Shown here in pieces: positions 22,185 to 23,383 of a stretch of DNA of 23,383 bases. The notes under the pieces were generated by a model. That model had not been told where the DNA came from. It was given only the letters and a program-made list of their open reading frames with translations, and did not search any database. This DNA is from Candidatus Uhrbacteria bacterium (GTDB lineage Bacteria; Patescibacteriota; Patescibacteriia; JACQRZ01). The position numbers and the translations under genes were made by a program. Numbering within the stretch: position 1 is the stretch's first letter; each line of letters starts with the position of its first letter. The stretch lies in contig JACQRZ010000017.1 in NCBI GenBank assembly GCA_016206235.1, positions 1-23,383 of the forward strand. Direction: 5' to 3'.

Positions 22185-23366
22185 TTAGGCTTGTAGTTCA
22201 CTTTTTTCTTCGGAATGCTCGTTCGTGTCGTGATTGTCCACGTGCTCTACAACAGGAGCTTTCTTAGCAAGAGCTTTTAAACTCAGGCCCAACCGATGGT
22301 CGCGCGGCTCAATAGAAACGATTTGGAAGTCCAATACATCGCCTGGTTGCGCCATCTGTTGAGGCATTACTCCTGCCTTTTCTGAAAGCTCCGAAACGTG
22401 GGCAAGCCCGTGAATTTCAGGATCAAGCTCCACAAAGAGGCCGAACGGATTTACCTTCAGCACCTTTCCCTGCACCTTTTGTCCCACGGTATACTTTTTC
22501 TCCACATGTTTCCATGGGTCATCAATAAGTTTTTTCATCGAAAGGAAAATTTTAGAACCATCGATTTTGATAATCTCTGCCTTGATCGTTTGTCCTGGTT
22601 TGACAATATCGCTTGGATCGTCGATGCGCTGCCATGCAAGCTCTGAAATATGCACTAAGCCTTCCAGTCCTTCACCAAACTGAACAAAAACACCAAAGTC
22701 GGTAATCACCGTAACAGTACCTGAAATAACATCGCTAACCTTATAGCTGCTGATAACATCGCGTTGCTTCTCTTCCCATGCCGCCTTTTCTGAGACAATC
22801 AATTTTTCTTCTTCTTCAACAGCATCTAAAATTTTTACGTCAAACATCTGACCAATATACTGCTTCAAGCGATCCAGAATACGATTTTTATCGCCTCCTT
22901 GAATACGAGGATAATGCTCAGGGCACAATTGAGAAACGGGCATAAATCCTGACACGTTACCACACGTTACCATAAGACCTCCTTTGTTTGCCTCAATAAC
23001 TTTAACTTGGGTGATGGTGCCACTGGTGAGCAGATCGCGAAGCTTATCCCATGCGCGCTTATGTCCTGCGGAACGGAATGAAAGCTCAAGAAGTCCGTGC
23101 TCATTTTCAAGATCAAGAACAGTTGCGGTTACCTCATCGCCAATCTTTAGGTGAGAGTACTCACCGGATTCATCAATAAGTTCATAGCCTCGGGCAATGC
23201 CTGTGGCGATTCCTCCGAGATCAACTTGTACTTCATTTTTTGAAACGGAGAGAACGCTTCCAGTAACGACGTCGCCAACTTTTGGCAATTGCGCGCTATG
23301 AGTATCGAGAAGCTCCCGAAATGAATTTGTATTTTTTGTTTTTATGTCTGTGTCGTTTGTATTCAT
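22185..23366 (-). CDS. rpsA: Ribosomal protein S1-like protein, four S1 domains
   Basis: This 393-aa protein has four S1 RNA-binding domains at about 28-98, 116-188, 206-276 and 292-364, each beginning with a GD/GQxxxGxV strand (for example VGDVVTGSVLS, VSDVISGTVT, VGQKVQGKVL). The third and fourth are the best conserved (FGVFVQFGEGLEGLVHISEL, and FGLFVELDPEIHGLAHVSEL). Escherichia coli S1 has six domains; four is typical of Gram-positive and CPR versions. S1 helps the ribosome bind mRNA, which matters here because most genes lack a Shine-Dalgarno. The start at 23366 is followed by a low-complexity Asn/Thr/Asp segment and has no Shine-Dalgarno; only 17 nt of upstream sequence are available, so the promoter is not visible. 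Confidence 0.95.
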   Translation of the reverse strand: MNTNDTDIKTKNTNSFRELLDTHSAQLPKVGDVVTGSVLSVSKNEVQVDLGGIATGIARGYELIDESGEYSHLKIGDEVTATVLDLENEHGLLELSFRSAGHKRAWDKLRDLLTSGTITQVKVIEANKGGLMVTCGNVSGFMPVSQLCPEHYPRIQGGDKNRILDRLKQYIGQMFDVKILDAVEEEEKLIVSEKAAWEEKQRDVISSYKVSDVISGTVTVITDFGVFVQFGEGLEGLVHISELAWQRIDDPSDIVKPGQTIKAEIIKIDGSKIFLSMKKLIDDPWKHVEKKYTVGQKVQGKVLKVNPFGLFVELDPEIHGLAHVSELSEKAGVMPQQMAQPGDVLDFQIVSIEPRDHRLGLSLKALAKKAPVVEHVDNHDTNEHSEEKSELQA

Positions 23367-23383
23367 TTGTTTAAGAGTTAGAT

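Noticed and set aside
1..23383. CRISPR array, insertion sequence or prophage genes
   Set aside because: No spaced direct repeats of CRISPR length, no transposase or integrase motif, and no phage structural gene were seen. The tandem repeats have 7-bp units without spacers.

Overview
The window looks like a chromosomal segment of a small-genome bacterium of the Candidate Phyla Radiation (Patescibacteria, Parcubacteria-like). The basis is indirect: a split transketolase, a 131-aa minimal phosphoribosyltransferase, a short divergent Rpe, a degenerate LAGLIDADG endonuclease abutting a tRNA, AT-rich spacers, very few Shine-Dalgarno sequences, and several promoters placed so that transcripts would be leaderless. 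TGA ends rlmH, rpe and the glycosyltransferase, so the TGA-to-glycine code of Gracilibacteria/Absconditabacteria does not apply. The exact lineage cannot be fixed from the sequence alone.

Layout. (1) 1-1262: a self-repressed-looking HTH-Fic gene lies between two copies of a 12-bp repeat, one of which is the 3' end of tRNA-Gly(GCC); this looks like a small insertion at a tRNA end. (2) 1188-2749, minus strand: an unknown coiled-coil-rich protein, rlmH and tRNA-Gly form one likely transcript. (3) 2836-9044, plus strand: a beta-CASP metallo-beta-lactamase RNase-like protein, a LOG-like Rossmann protein, rpiB, rpe, a GT2 glycosyltransferase and a split transketolase. (4) 5478-5706, minus strand: an unannotated, highly structured RNA candidate with its own consensus promoter and terminator. 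(5) 9099-9960: tRNA-Leu(UAA) followed by a broken homing endonuclease. (6) 9962-12525: an unusual Ser/His signal peptidase I, a phosphoribosyltransferase and purD. (7) 12526-12800: the convergence point, bounded by two rightward terminators and possibly holding a second small RNA. (8) 12801-18562, minus strand: carA-carB-pyrB-pyrI, the first two steps of pyrimidine synthesis with an allosteric ATCase subunit. (9) 18623-23366, minus strand: rpsA-ftsH-pilB.

Functionally, the core is ribose-phosphate and nucleotide metabolism. RpiB, Rpe and transketolase interconvert pentose phosphates. The phosphoribosyltransferase and PurD use PRPP or phosphoribosylamine, and CarAB/PyrBI make carbamoyl-aspartate. 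A LOG-type protein beside rpiB could release ribose 5-phosphate from nucleotides, but this is inference.

The most interesting non-coding signals are: the structured RNA candidate divergent from rpe; an intrinsic-terminator motif inside the 5' coding region of carA; three unrelated 7-bp-period tandem repeats, all at gene ends; and the tRNA-end repeat flanking the Fic gene.
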